A stretch of DNA of 42,545 nucleotides from Nostoc sp. UCD121 (lineage in GTDB: Bacteria > Cyanobacteriota > Cyanobacteriia > Cyanobacteriales > Nostocaceae), in NCBI RefSeq assembly GCF_014222285.1, contig NZ_JACKZS010000042.1, forward strand, positions 1-42,545, read 5' to 3'. Each line of letters starts with the position of its first letter. The stretch's first letter is position 1. A program made the translations under genes and the position numbers. Below, piece after piece: positions 1 to 8,100 of this stretch. The notes beneath the pieces are model-generated. The model searched no databases, was not told the origin of the DNA, and saw only the letters and a program-made list of their open reading frames with translations.

Positions 1-232
1 GTTAAGACTGTTTAGATAATTAAGTAAATATTTAATAAAATTTTAATATTTTATTAGGTTGGTAATATCGGTAAATCATTCGTTACAAGCGTTGTTTATC
101 GCAAATGAGTAGCGTGGTTCGTGTTGGCGCAGCCCAACCTAGACATCTACAGCCACCGTATATTAATGGCAATACGCTTTTTTGGTCAGGTTAGCCAGTA
201 AATTAGATGTAGAGCGTAAAAAAATAAACTCA
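1..232. other. 5' flanking region without a gene
   Basis: AT-rich start of the window followed by a short stretch (about 110-145) resembling the dispersed intergenic sequences of Nostoc, with GTTGG and CCAAC arms around GCGCAG. I see no convincing coding region. The promoter of the following FAD-subunit gene is presumably here, but I cannot assign boxes. Confidence 0.4.
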
Positions 233-1570
233 ATGAAAGCGATATCTAACGACAAGCCGCAAGGCGTGTGCGCTACTGATTTTGCATCTATTATCGGCGA
301 AGAAAATGCTGTTTGCCTTTGGGAAAATATCGAAATAGGCCAGCAAAAACGTATCCAACAGGCTGTAACTTCTGGAAAACCTCCCACTTGTATCGTCTAT
401 CCTCGCACCCAACAACAACTAGCCGCAGTCATCGCCAAAGCTCACAGTCACAACTGGCGCGTCTTACCCTGTGGTAGTGGCAGTAAACTTAGCTGGGGTG
501 GTTTAGTTAAGGGCGTTGATGTCGTAGTTAGTACAGAACGCATCAATCAACTGATTGAACACGCTGTTGGCGATTTGACTGTCACAGTAGAAGCTGGAAT
601 GAAGTTCTCGGATCTCCAGGCACTTTTGGCAAAATCACGGCAATTTCTCGCCGTTGACCCCACAGCACCAGAATCTGCAACTATTGGCGGTATTGTTGCC
701 ACAGGTGATACAGGTTCTCTGCGGCAACGTTATGGTAGTGTGCGCGACCAGTTACTAGGTGTTACCTTTGTCCGTGCTGATGGAGAAATCGCCAAAGCTG
801 GGGGAAGAGTAGTTAAAAATGTTGCTGGATATGACTTGATGAAGTTGCTTACTGGGTCTTATGGCACATTAGGCTTTATTAGTCAATTGACTTTCCGTGT
901 GTATCCGCTATCAGAGGCATCGGGGACGGTGGTACTAACTGGTAGTGCCGAGGCTGTATCCCAAGCGGCTAATATCCTTCGAGGTTCGGCATTAACACCA
1001 GTTCAAGCTGATTTGCTATCAACTAAATTGGTGTCTAGCTTAGGTTTGGGTCAAGGGCTGGGATTAATTGCCCGCTTTCAGAGTATTAGTGAGAGTGTTA
1101 AAGAACAGTCAAACCGAGTTTTGGAAGTAGGTCAAAAGTTAGGTTTAAATGGGGCAATTTTTGCCGATGCTGATGAGGCTAGTCTATGGCAGAGATTGCA
1201 AGAACGAATACATTTTTCTGCCACAGAATCTGTAATTACCTGCAAAATAGGAGTGTTGCCTACTGCTGCTGTAGAGATTTTGACTCAGGTGGAGTTGGGT
1301 TTAATTCATATAAGTAGTGGTTTAGGTTTGTTACAATTAGAGGATAAAAATCAAGTTTTGAAAATCCGCGATGAGCTACACTCTGTTGGAAGCAATCGCA
1401 CTCAAGCTTATAGTGGTTTTTTAACAATTTTGTCAGCACCAATGGCGGTTAAAGAACAAATAGATGTTTGGGGTTATATGGGGAATGCTTTGCCGTTGAT
1501 GCGCCGTATTAAAGAACAGTTTGATAGTAAGAATATTTTAAGTCCTGGTCGGTTTGTGGGTGGGATTTAA
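233..1570 (+). CDS. glcE: FAD-binding oxidoreductase, glycolate oxidase GlcE/GlcD-like subunit
   Basis: Predicted flavin subunit of a glycolate oxidase/dehydrogenase, which oxidises photorespiratory glycolate to glyoxylate. The protein has the PCMH-type FAD-binding fold: an N-terminal half with YPRTQQQ and GSGSKLSWGG, then the conserved block ATIGGIVATGD, LRQRYGSVRDQLLG, KNVAGYDLMKLL and GSYGTLGF that wraps the FAD. KNVAGYD is closer to GlcE than to GlcD, which usually has NNTGYDL. At about 445 residues it is longer than typical GlcE (about 350) and shorter than GlcD (about 490). The C-terminus carries SPGRFVGGI, typical of FAD-linked oxidases. I chose the ATG at 233; an in-frame TTG at 182 would add 17 residues but has no better ribosome site. 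It lies 53 bases before the iron-sulfur subunit, almost certainly in one operon. No catalytic GlcD neighbour is present here, so this protein may serve that role. Family is sure; subunit letter is inferred. Confidence 0.85.
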   Translation: MKAISNDKPQGVCATDFASIIGEENAVCLWENIEIGQQKRIQQAVTSGKPPTCIVYPRTQQQLAAVIAKAHSHNWRVLPCGSGSKLSWGGLVKGVDVVVSTERINQLIEHAVGDLTVTVEAGMKFSDLQALLAKSRQFLAVDPTAPESATIGGIVATGDTGSLRQRYGSVRDQLLGVTFVRADGEIAKAGGRVVKNVAGYDLMKLLTGSYGTLGFISQLTFRVYPLSEASGTVVLTGSAEAVSQAANILRGSALTPVQADLLSTKLVSSLGLGQGLGLIARFQSISESVKEQSNRVLEVGQKLGLNGAIFADADEASLWQRLQERIHFSATESVITCKIGVLPTAAVEILTQVELGLIHISSGLGLLQLEDKNQVLKIRDELHSVGSNRTQAYSGFLTILSAPMAVKEQIDVWGYMGNALPLMRRIKEQFDSKNILSPGRFVGGI

Positions 1571-1623
1571 TAACGAACCGCAGAGACGCTGAGTGCGCTG
1601 AGATAGAGAGAGGAAAGAAAATT

Positions 1624-2979
1624 ATGCAAGTTTCAGAAAATGCTGTTAATAATACGGCTAGTTTAAAGAATTTGAAGGGGTTTGATGAGAGTCATCCGCC
1701 TGACCCAAAGTTGATTGATAGTTGTGTACATTGTGGGTTTTGTCTTTCTACTTGTCCCAGTTATCGGGTGCTGGGTAAGGAGATGGATTCACCTAGAGGA
1801 CGTATCTATTTAATGGATGCAATTAATGAGGGTGAAATTGCTCTCAATACGGCAACCGTAGAACATTTTGATTCGTGTTTGGGATGCCTTGCTTGTGTGA
1901 GTACTTGTCCTTCTGGTGTACAGTATGACAAATTGATTTCTGCAACTCGCCACCAAGTTGAACGAAATTATCCCCGCAGTTTGCCAGATCAATTTTTTCG
2001 TCAACTGATATTTTCTCTGTTTCCCTATCCCAATCTTTTACGGATTTTATTAGTTCCGTTGTTGGTTTATCAAAAGTTGGGGTTTGCTAAATTCTTTCGC
2101 GCTACAGGTTTACTCAATAAAATATCGCCCCGTTTGGCAGCAATGGAATCAATTCTGCCAGAAATTACCCTCAAATCTTTTCAAGATAATCTGCCTAGTG
2201 TGATTCCTGCTAAAGGGGAGAAGCGCTATCGAGTTGGCGTAATTTTGGGTTGTGTGCAACGGCTGTTTTTCTCCCCCGTGAATGAAGCAACGGTGAGGGT
2301 TTTAACAGCCAATGGTTGTGAAGTTGTGATTCCCAAATCTCAAGGTTGTTGTGCAGCGCTTCCCGAACACCAAGGACAAACAGAACAGGCAAAAGCTTTA
2401 GCAAGGCAGATGATTGATAGTTTTGCTAACACTGATGTCGATTTTGTAATTATCAATGCTGCTGGTTGTGGTCATACTTTAAAAGAATACGGTCATATTT
2501 TAGAAGATGACCTCGAATATCGGGAAAAGGCAAAGGATTTTGCAGCTAAAGTTAAAGATGCTCAAGAGTTTTTGGCAACTGTTGGTATAACAGCGAAACT
2601 GTCGCCACTCACTGATAAACCCTTGAATTTAGTTTATCAAGATGCCTGTCATTTATTGCATGGTCAAAAGATTAGCGTGCAACCGCGTCAGGTGTTACGA
2701 CAAATTCCAGGGGTGAAGTTGAGAGAACCAGTAGATGCGGCTTTATGTTGTGGCAGTGCTGGGGTTTATAATATGCTGCAACCGGAAGTTGCTGAAGAAT
2801 TGGGTCAGCAAAAAGTACAGAATTTGTTGAATACTGGTGCTGAGTTAATTGCTTCTGCTAATCCGGGGTGTACTTTGCAAATTACAAAGCATTTGCAGTT
2901 ACAAGGTAAGAATATTTCAGTCATTCACCCGATGGAGTTGTTAGATTATTCGATTCGAGGTGAAAAGTTGAAATTATAG
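1624..2979 (+). CDS. glcF: Glycolate oxidase iron-sulfur subunit (GlcF-like)
   Basis: Electron-transfer subunit that would take electrons from the flavoprotein encoded just upstream. The N-terminus holds two 4Fe-4S ferredoxin motifs: Cys34, Cys37, Cys40, Cys44 and Cys85, Cys88, Cys91, Cys95. The C-terminal half has two copies of the cysteine-rich CCG domain of the heterodisulfide-reductase family, seen as GCCAALPEHQG and ALCCGSAGVYN. Length of 451 residues is close to that usual for GlcF (about 400-450). The ATG at 1624 follows a purine-rich ribosome site (GAGAGGAAAG, 1609-1618). The 53-base spacer from the upstream gene contains a piece of the AACGCAGAG-type dispersed repeat also seen near 25615-25650. 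No membrane segment is obvious, so it is probably soluble or peripheral. Confidence in family is high; that glycolate is the substrate is inferred from the pairing. Confidence 0.9.
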   Translation: MQVSENAVNNTASLKNLKGFDESHPPDPKLIDSCVHCGFCLSTCPSYRVLGKEMDSPRGRIYLMDAINEGEIALNTATVEHFDSCLGCLACVSTCPSGVQYDKLISATRHQVERNYPRSLPDQFFRQLIFSLFPYPNLLRILLVPLLVYQKLGFAKFFRATGLLNKISPRLAAMESILPEITLKSFQDNLPSVIPAKGEKRYRVGVILGCVQRLFFSPVNEATVRVLTANGCEVVIPKSQGCCAALPEHQGQTEQAKALARQMIDSFANTDVDFVIINAAGCGHTLKEYGHILEDDLEYREKAKDFAAKVKDAQEFLATVGITAKLSPLTDKPLNLVYQDACHLLHGQKISVQPRQVLRQIPGVKLREPVDAALCCGSAGVYNMLQPEVAEELGQQKVQNLLNTGAELIASANPGCTLQITKHLQLQGKNISVIHPMELLDYSIRGEKLKL

Positions 2980-3462
2980 ACATTTGCTTTTGTCATCTTT
3001 TGGTAAAGCCAGAAAATTACAGGTAGAGGCGAACAACTGTGCGCCTCTACTATTTGGATATTTTTTTAACGTGAGTTCGAATGGTAATATCACAATACAG
3101 CATTTCTTTCTTCTCTCAGTGCCCTCTGCGCCTCTGCGGTAGCCTGCGGCAAGCCGAAGCGTCTACGTTAAAAAAATTGACTTTGACAAAGAGTTTTAGC
3201 CTTAACTGAACCGTATTGGGTCATATCATGTCCACCCAAAAGACCTCTCCCTAGTTTTACTACGCAAAACCTGTCCCTCTCCGAGTCGGAGAGGGACAGA
3301 CTTGAACGCAAGTTCAAGGCAGGGAGAGGTCTGTCGAACTCACGTTTTTTATGGAAGTCCTTAATCAGTCGCCTTGAAGAAGTTTTTTCCGAAATAGCCG
3401 CTTTATCGTCTGTATAATCACTGAAATGGCAAGAGTATCAGGCTAATTTCGGGTGATTTGTG
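2980..3462. other. Repeat-rich intergenic region
   Basis: A 483-base gap with no credible gene. It holds a dispersed GC-rich palindromic piece at about 3121-3172 (GCGGTAGCCTGCGGCAAG and neighbours, a sequence type scattered in Nostoc genomes) and the branched inverted repeat at 3241-3332, listed separately. The ATPase promoter should lie between 3333 and 3450; I cannot define it. Confidence 0.6.
3241..3332. repeat. Branched inverted repeat (outer stem with two inner hairpins)
   Basis: The outer arms AGACCTCTCCCT (3241-3252) and AGGGAGAGGTCT (3321-3332) are perfect complements. Inside are two more perfect hairpins: CTGTCCCTCTCCG (3271-3283) pairs with CGGAGAGGGACAG (3287-3299), and CTTGAAC (3301-3307) pairs with GTTCAAG (3312-3318). 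The result is a three-stem junction. It is probably a miniature dispersed repeat of the cyanobacterial genome. A related layout occurs inside the barrel-protein gene at 17829-17905. Confidence 0.85.
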
Positions 3463-4767
3463 ATGAAACTAGATTTAGTCAGGTTTTTTCAAGCTTGCAA
3501 CCCCAGTAAAACTCTGGTTGTGAGCAAACCGGAGGATAGACAATATTATATTGATTTATCTAAAGTTCGTGGTGCCAAGATTATTGAAGAACTTGGGCGA
3601 ACTATCACCCGCCTTGCACCAGAACAACCTACCTGTCAATTATTTACCGGACATATTGGCTGTGGCAAATCCACTGAGTTACTGCGGCTAAAGGCAGAGT
3701 TAGAGCAGCAGGGATTTCATGTGGTTTATTTCGAGTCTAGCCAAAGCCTCGATATGGCTGATATTGATGTTACAGATATTTTACTAGCAGTAGCTCGTGA
3801 GGTGAGTCAAAGTTTAGAAGCAATAAAAATCAACCTGAAACCAGGATACTTTAAAAATCTATTTACCGAAATTTCTGAGTTTTTGCAAACGCCGCTAGAC
3901 ATTGGGGTGGAGGCTGAATTATCTGTAGGTATTGCCAAAATTACAGCCAAAACTAAAGATAGCCCCAAACTCCGCGGCCAGTTACGGCAATATTTAGAAC
4001 CATGCACCAATGGCATTTTAGAATCAATTAACAAAGAATTGCTCAAGCCTGCTATAGAAAAACTCAAGCAGCAAGGTAAACAAGGACTGGTGGTAATTAT
4101 AGATAATCTCGACAGAGTGGATAACTCTTTGAAGCCTTCGGGTTATTACCAGCCAGAATATCTCTTTGTAGAACGTGGTGAACAGTTAAACCAGCTAAAT
4201 TGTCATGTTGTTTATACCATTCCCCTAGTGTTGATTTTTTCCAACGCTTTAGGAAGGTTAACAAATCGCTTTGGGGTAGACCCCAAGGTTTTGCCGATGG
4301 TTCCTGTGCAATTGCAAGATGGTTCGCAATTTTCACAAGGAATCACGCTACTGCAACAGATGGTTATGACGAGGGCTTTTCCTGGCGTTAGTTGGGAACA
4401 AAGTCATAATTTAATTACCGAGGTTTTTGATAGTCCTGATACTTTAGAGCGACTTTGCCGAGTTAGCGGCGGTCATTTGCGTAATTTGCTGATGTTATTA
4501 TTTCGCTGTCTTCAGCAAGAAGACCCACCTCTGTCGCGGGAATGTGTGGATAGGGTAATTAAACAACGCCGCAATGAGCTAACTTTGGCAATTACGCCCG
4601 ATGAATGGGAATTACTACGTGAGGTGACGCAAGAGAAAAGCTTGAGAGGTCATGAAAGATACGAACTTTTGCTCCGCAGTATGTTTGTATTTGAATACCG
4701 GAATGAGGATGGTTCTTGGTTTGATGTCAATCCGATTTTGGCTGAAGCCAAGGAATTTAGTTTATGA
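3463..4767 (+). CDS. P-loop ATPase paired with the downstream STAND protein
   Basis: A 434-residue AAA/KAP-like P-loop ATPase of unknown role. Walker A is GHIGCGKST (residues 63-71) and Walker B is GLVVIIDNLD (208-217), followed by an Arg (RVD). There is no signal peptide or membrane segment. The middle (about 130-175) is a helical insert between the Walker motifs; the C-terminal third looks like the helical lid of AAA proteins (LCRVSGGHLRNLLMLLF). The ATG at 3463 was chosen over the GTG immediately before it. The next gene in the same direction is the large STAND/WD40 protein, 369 bases on. From memory of cyanobacterial genomes, ATPases beginning with a similar FFQACNPSKTLVV segment recur beside proteins with the N-terminus of that STAND protein, which suggests joint action; this is recollection, not a search result. 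Function could be signalling, stress or defence. ATPase fold is sure; role is not known. Confidence 0.8.
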   Translation: MKLDLVRFFQACNPSKTLVVSKPEDRQYYIDLSKVRGAKIIEELGRTITRLAPEQPTCQLFTGHIGCGKSTELLRLKAELEQQGFHVVYFESSQSLDMADIDVTDILLAVAREVSQSLEAIKINLKPGYFKNLFTEISEFLQTPLDIGVEAELSVGIAKITAKTKDSPKLRGQLRQYLEPCTNGILESINKELLKPAIEKLKQQGKQGLVVIIDNLDRVDNSLKPSGYYQPEYLFVERGEQLNQLNCHVVYTIPLVLIFSNALGRLTNRFGVDPKVLPMVPVQLQDGSQFSQGITLLQQMVMTRAFPGVSWEQSHNLITEVFDSPDTLERLCRVSGGHLRNLLMLLFRCLQQEDPPLSRECVDRVIKQRRNELTLAITPDEWELLREVTQEKSLRGHERYELLLRSMFVFEYRNEDGSWFDVNPILAEAKEFSL

Positions 4768-4846
4768 ATCGGGGTATTAATGTGCGTAGCGCTACCCGAC
4801 ACTACACCCTACTGGCGTGGCAAGGCTAAAATGTTGCAAAAAAATT

Positions 4847-4881
4847 GTAGGTTGGGTGAAGCGGAGCGCAACCCAACCTAC
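4847..4881. repeat. Intergenic hairpin of the GTAGGTTGGGT family
   Basis: GTAGGTTGGGT (4847-4857) is the perfect complement of ACCCAACCTAC (4871-4881), around a purine-rich loop. This is a palindrome type I recognise as dispersed in Nostoc genomes; fragments also appear near 130-155. It could act as a weak terminator or RNA-processing element, but there is no T-run. Confidence 0.8.
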
Positions 4882-4935
4882 GGCTAATGCACTTATCAGG
4901 TATTTTGTGAAATTGTATAACGTTAAGCATCTTAG

Positions 4936-5040
4936 TCGTGACGGGAGCGATATCAGTTATGACGGGAGCGATGTCAGTTATGACGGGAGCGATGTCAGTC
5001 GTGACGGGAGCGATGTCAGTCGTGACGGAAGCAGCTACAG
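4936..5040. repeat. Five tandem copies of a 21-base unit
   Basis: Five exactly 21-base units (starts 4936, 4957, 4978, 4999, 5020). Copies 1 to 4 share GTCGTGACGGGAGCGAT or its TTATGAC variant, ending in TCAG; copy 5 is diverged (GACGGAAGCAGCTACAG). The period is a multiple of three, so both strands stay open (repeated DGSDVSY on plus, repeated TDIAPV on minus), but nothing else supports a gene. There are no spacers, so it is not CRISPR. Confidence 0.9.
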
Positions 5041-5136
5041 CTTTTAAAATTAGCAGAAATTATTCTCTTGCCTACTGCCCTCTACTTAGATGATGTAATT
5101 ATACAAACAGTTATTATAAGGTAAATTATTTATGTT

Positions 5137-8100
5137 ATGAGTAATCAGCAAGAGCCAGAAAATTTACCCTTTGACAATGAACGTTCATTGCAAACTTTGG
5201 TGCGAGCAATTAACCTTTCTCAGGGAGAATTTTCACTGACTTTGCTGCGCTGTAACTATGCAGCTTTCCGTCAAGATATAGTACAACGTCTACACCAACT
5301 ATCTCCTGTTAAAATCCGTGAAATCACTTTACCCGTGTCAGTGAAAACTCTTTACACGTCTATAGGTGAAAAATTGGGAGATGAACAGCCATCAGCGTTA
5401 ATGGTTTTTGGTTTGGAATCGGTTAAAGATATTGATACAGTTCTAACTTCAGCGAACCAAGTACGGGAGGAGTTTAGAAAAAACTTTCCGTTCCCAGTCA
5501 TGTTACTGGTTAATGACCAAGTTCTGCAAAAGCTGATCAGATTAGCGACAGATTTTGAGAATTGGGCCACAATAATTCATTTTGCGATCGCAACTGCTGA
5601 TTTAGTTCAATTTATCAAACAAACTGCTGAATCAGTTTTTGCTCAAGTTTTAGATGCTGGCGCAGGAAAATTTCTCGATAATTCTGCAATCAACTTGGCA
5701 ATCGGTTCGCCGCATCGCGTAGAACTTGAGTTAGCACAAGCTGAACTGCAAAAGCGGGGTGTGAAGTTAGACGCAGAACTAGAAGCCAGTTTAGAATTCG
5801 TTCTGGGTCGAGATGCGGTTTCGATGGAACAGTCACGCCAGCATTATGAACGCAGTCTCGCACTTTTGCAACAAAGTTCTAAACTAGAACAGCAAGGCTG
5901 TGTACTGTACAATTTGGGGTTATGGTGGCGTACCTACGCCGTGCAGCATTTAACAGAACAACAAAATGCTTGCTCGAACGCTAAAAATTATTATTACAAA
6001 TGTCTCGAAATATTTGAGCAGGCAAATCGTTCTGACTTGGTAGCAAAATTTATTAACGCTTTGGGAGAAGTACTACAAAAGCTTCAGCATTGGGATGAAT
6101 TAGAAGCAGTTGCTCAAAAAGCTTTAACTCTATATCAAACTTATCCTGATTGGTTTAGAAAAGCAAGAGCTTATGGATTTATCGCTGAAGTAGCACTTTC
6201 TCAATCTGCTTGGAATAAAGCTAAACAAGCTGCCGAAAAAGCGCTTTCTATTGTAGCTAGTAACCAATCCATCCAATCGAAAGCTAATTTAGAATTGGTG
6301 CTATATTATCATCAAGGTTGGTATTTATTTGCACTAGCCAGAGCGCTACAGCAGCTTAATAAGGTGGAAGATGCTTTAACTACCCTAGAAGCTGCAAAAA
6401 GAGAAACTAAACCTCAATACGATCCAGAGCTTTACATTCGGATTTTGGAGAGGTTACAAAGTATTTATTATCAACAATGTCAATATCTTGCAGCTTTTCA
6501 GATTAAGCAAGAGCTAATTAAAATTGAACATCAATATGGTTTTCGTGCTTTTATTGGGGCAGCTTATTTAATTCCTCGGCATGAGGTAATTAACCCGGCA
6601 CTAGTGCAAGGAGAAAATCTCATAAAAGTTGCTCAAGAAATTGCTGTTTCTGGTCGGCAACAAGATGTCAATCGGTTGATGAAACGAATGAGCCGGACTG
6701 ACCATAAATTGACTGTATTTCATGGTCAGTCAGGAGTAGGTAAAAGTTCAATCTTAAATGGGGGACTAGTACCAACACTGCAACTACAATCAATAGATGC
6801 GCGTGATGTATTACCTATTGTCATGCGAGTTTATACAGATTGGATGGCGATATTAGCAAAATGTTTAGCAGATAATGGTACATCTAGTAATTCAATAGAA
6901 TTTATCTGTGAAAGTTTGCGAAAAAATGCCGAGCGGAAGTTAACAGTTTTAATTTTTGACCAGTTTGAAGAATTTTTCTTTGTTTACACAGATCAAAGTA
7001 AAAGACAGCAATTTTATAAGTTATTGCAGCTTTGTCTGGATATTCCTTTTGTTAAGGTTATTCTCTGTTTGAGAGAAGATTATTTGCATTATTTATTAGA
7101 ATGCGATCGCCTGTTAAATTTTAGAGCAATTAATAACAATATTTTAGATAAAGACATTCGTTATTATTTAGGCAATTTTTCTTCAAAAGATGCCAAATCT
7201 GTTGTCCAAAGTCTGACTGAACAAACCCACTTTTACTTAGAACCTGAGTTAATTGATCAATTAGTAGAAGATTTATCAGACGAACTTGGCGAGGTACGCC
7301 CGATTGAGTTACAAATCGTCGGTTCGCAACTCCAAACAGATAAAATTACAACTTTAGAACAATATCTTCAGTCAGGAACAAAAGAAAAACTAGTCGAGCG
7401 ATTTTTAGAAGAAGTTATTAAAGACTGTGGTTCTGAAAACGAACTCTGTGCCAGAGTAGTTTTATATTTACTAACAGACGAGAAAGGTACTCGTCCCTTC
7501 AAAACTTCTGACAATTTAGCGGAAGATTTAAAAACAGCAGATATTGTCTCAGAAAAAGAAAAACTAAATCTAGTTTTAGAGATTTTAGTTGGTTCGGGGC
7601 TGGTGTTAAATATTCCTGAAGACCCTGCTAACCTATATCAATTGGTTCATGACTATCTAGTATCTTTTATCCGGCAGTCACAACAAGCAAGAAAATTAGA
7701 AGAACAGAAAAAGGAAAAGGAACAACGGCAACACGCTGAAGCAGAACTAAATCGTGTTCTTAAGCGACAACGCAATGATGCAAAACAACAACGAAATTTT
7801 GCGATCGCAGGAGTCACTATAATGTCCATTCTGGCAGTTATAGCTGTAGGATTGGGAGTACGGGCAGAATCTGAAAGGCAAAAGACAGAACAAGCTGAGA
7901 CAATTGCCATTAGTAAAGCTTCGGAAGCCCTTTTTGCCTCAAATCAAAGGTTTGAAGCACTTAAACAAGCCATTAAAGCAGGTAAAAAACTCCAAGCTAC
8001 AGACTGGGGAAAAACCGATTCTGAAATTCGTACCCAAGTTATAGCGGCATTACAACAATCAGTTTACTGGATAGTAGAGCGCGATCGCTTGGAAGGACAC

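Larger units (their letters stand above)
4768..5136. other. Intergenic region with hairpin and tandem repeats
   Basis: The 369 bases between the ATPase and STAND genes hold the hairpin 4847-4881 and the five-copy 21-base array 4936-5040. A 76-codon open frame (4817-5047) runs through both, but it is explained by the repeats: its end reads as repeated DGSDVSY, and it has no plausible ribosome site. The last 95 bases are AT-rich and probably hold the STAND gene leader. Confidence 0.6.

Noticed and set aside
3241..3332. tRNA-like cloverleaf
   Set aside because: The stems have wrong lengths, there is no T-loop GTTCRA or acceptor/anticodon geometry; it is a palindromic repeat.
4936..5040. CRISPR-like array
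   Set aside because: Units are contiguous with no spacers, too short for CRISPR repeats, and no cas gene is present.
4817..5047. 76-codon open frame ending in DGSDVSY repeats
   Set aside because: It crosses an intergenic hairpin and the 21-base array; no ribosome site, and the repeat alone keeps the frame open.
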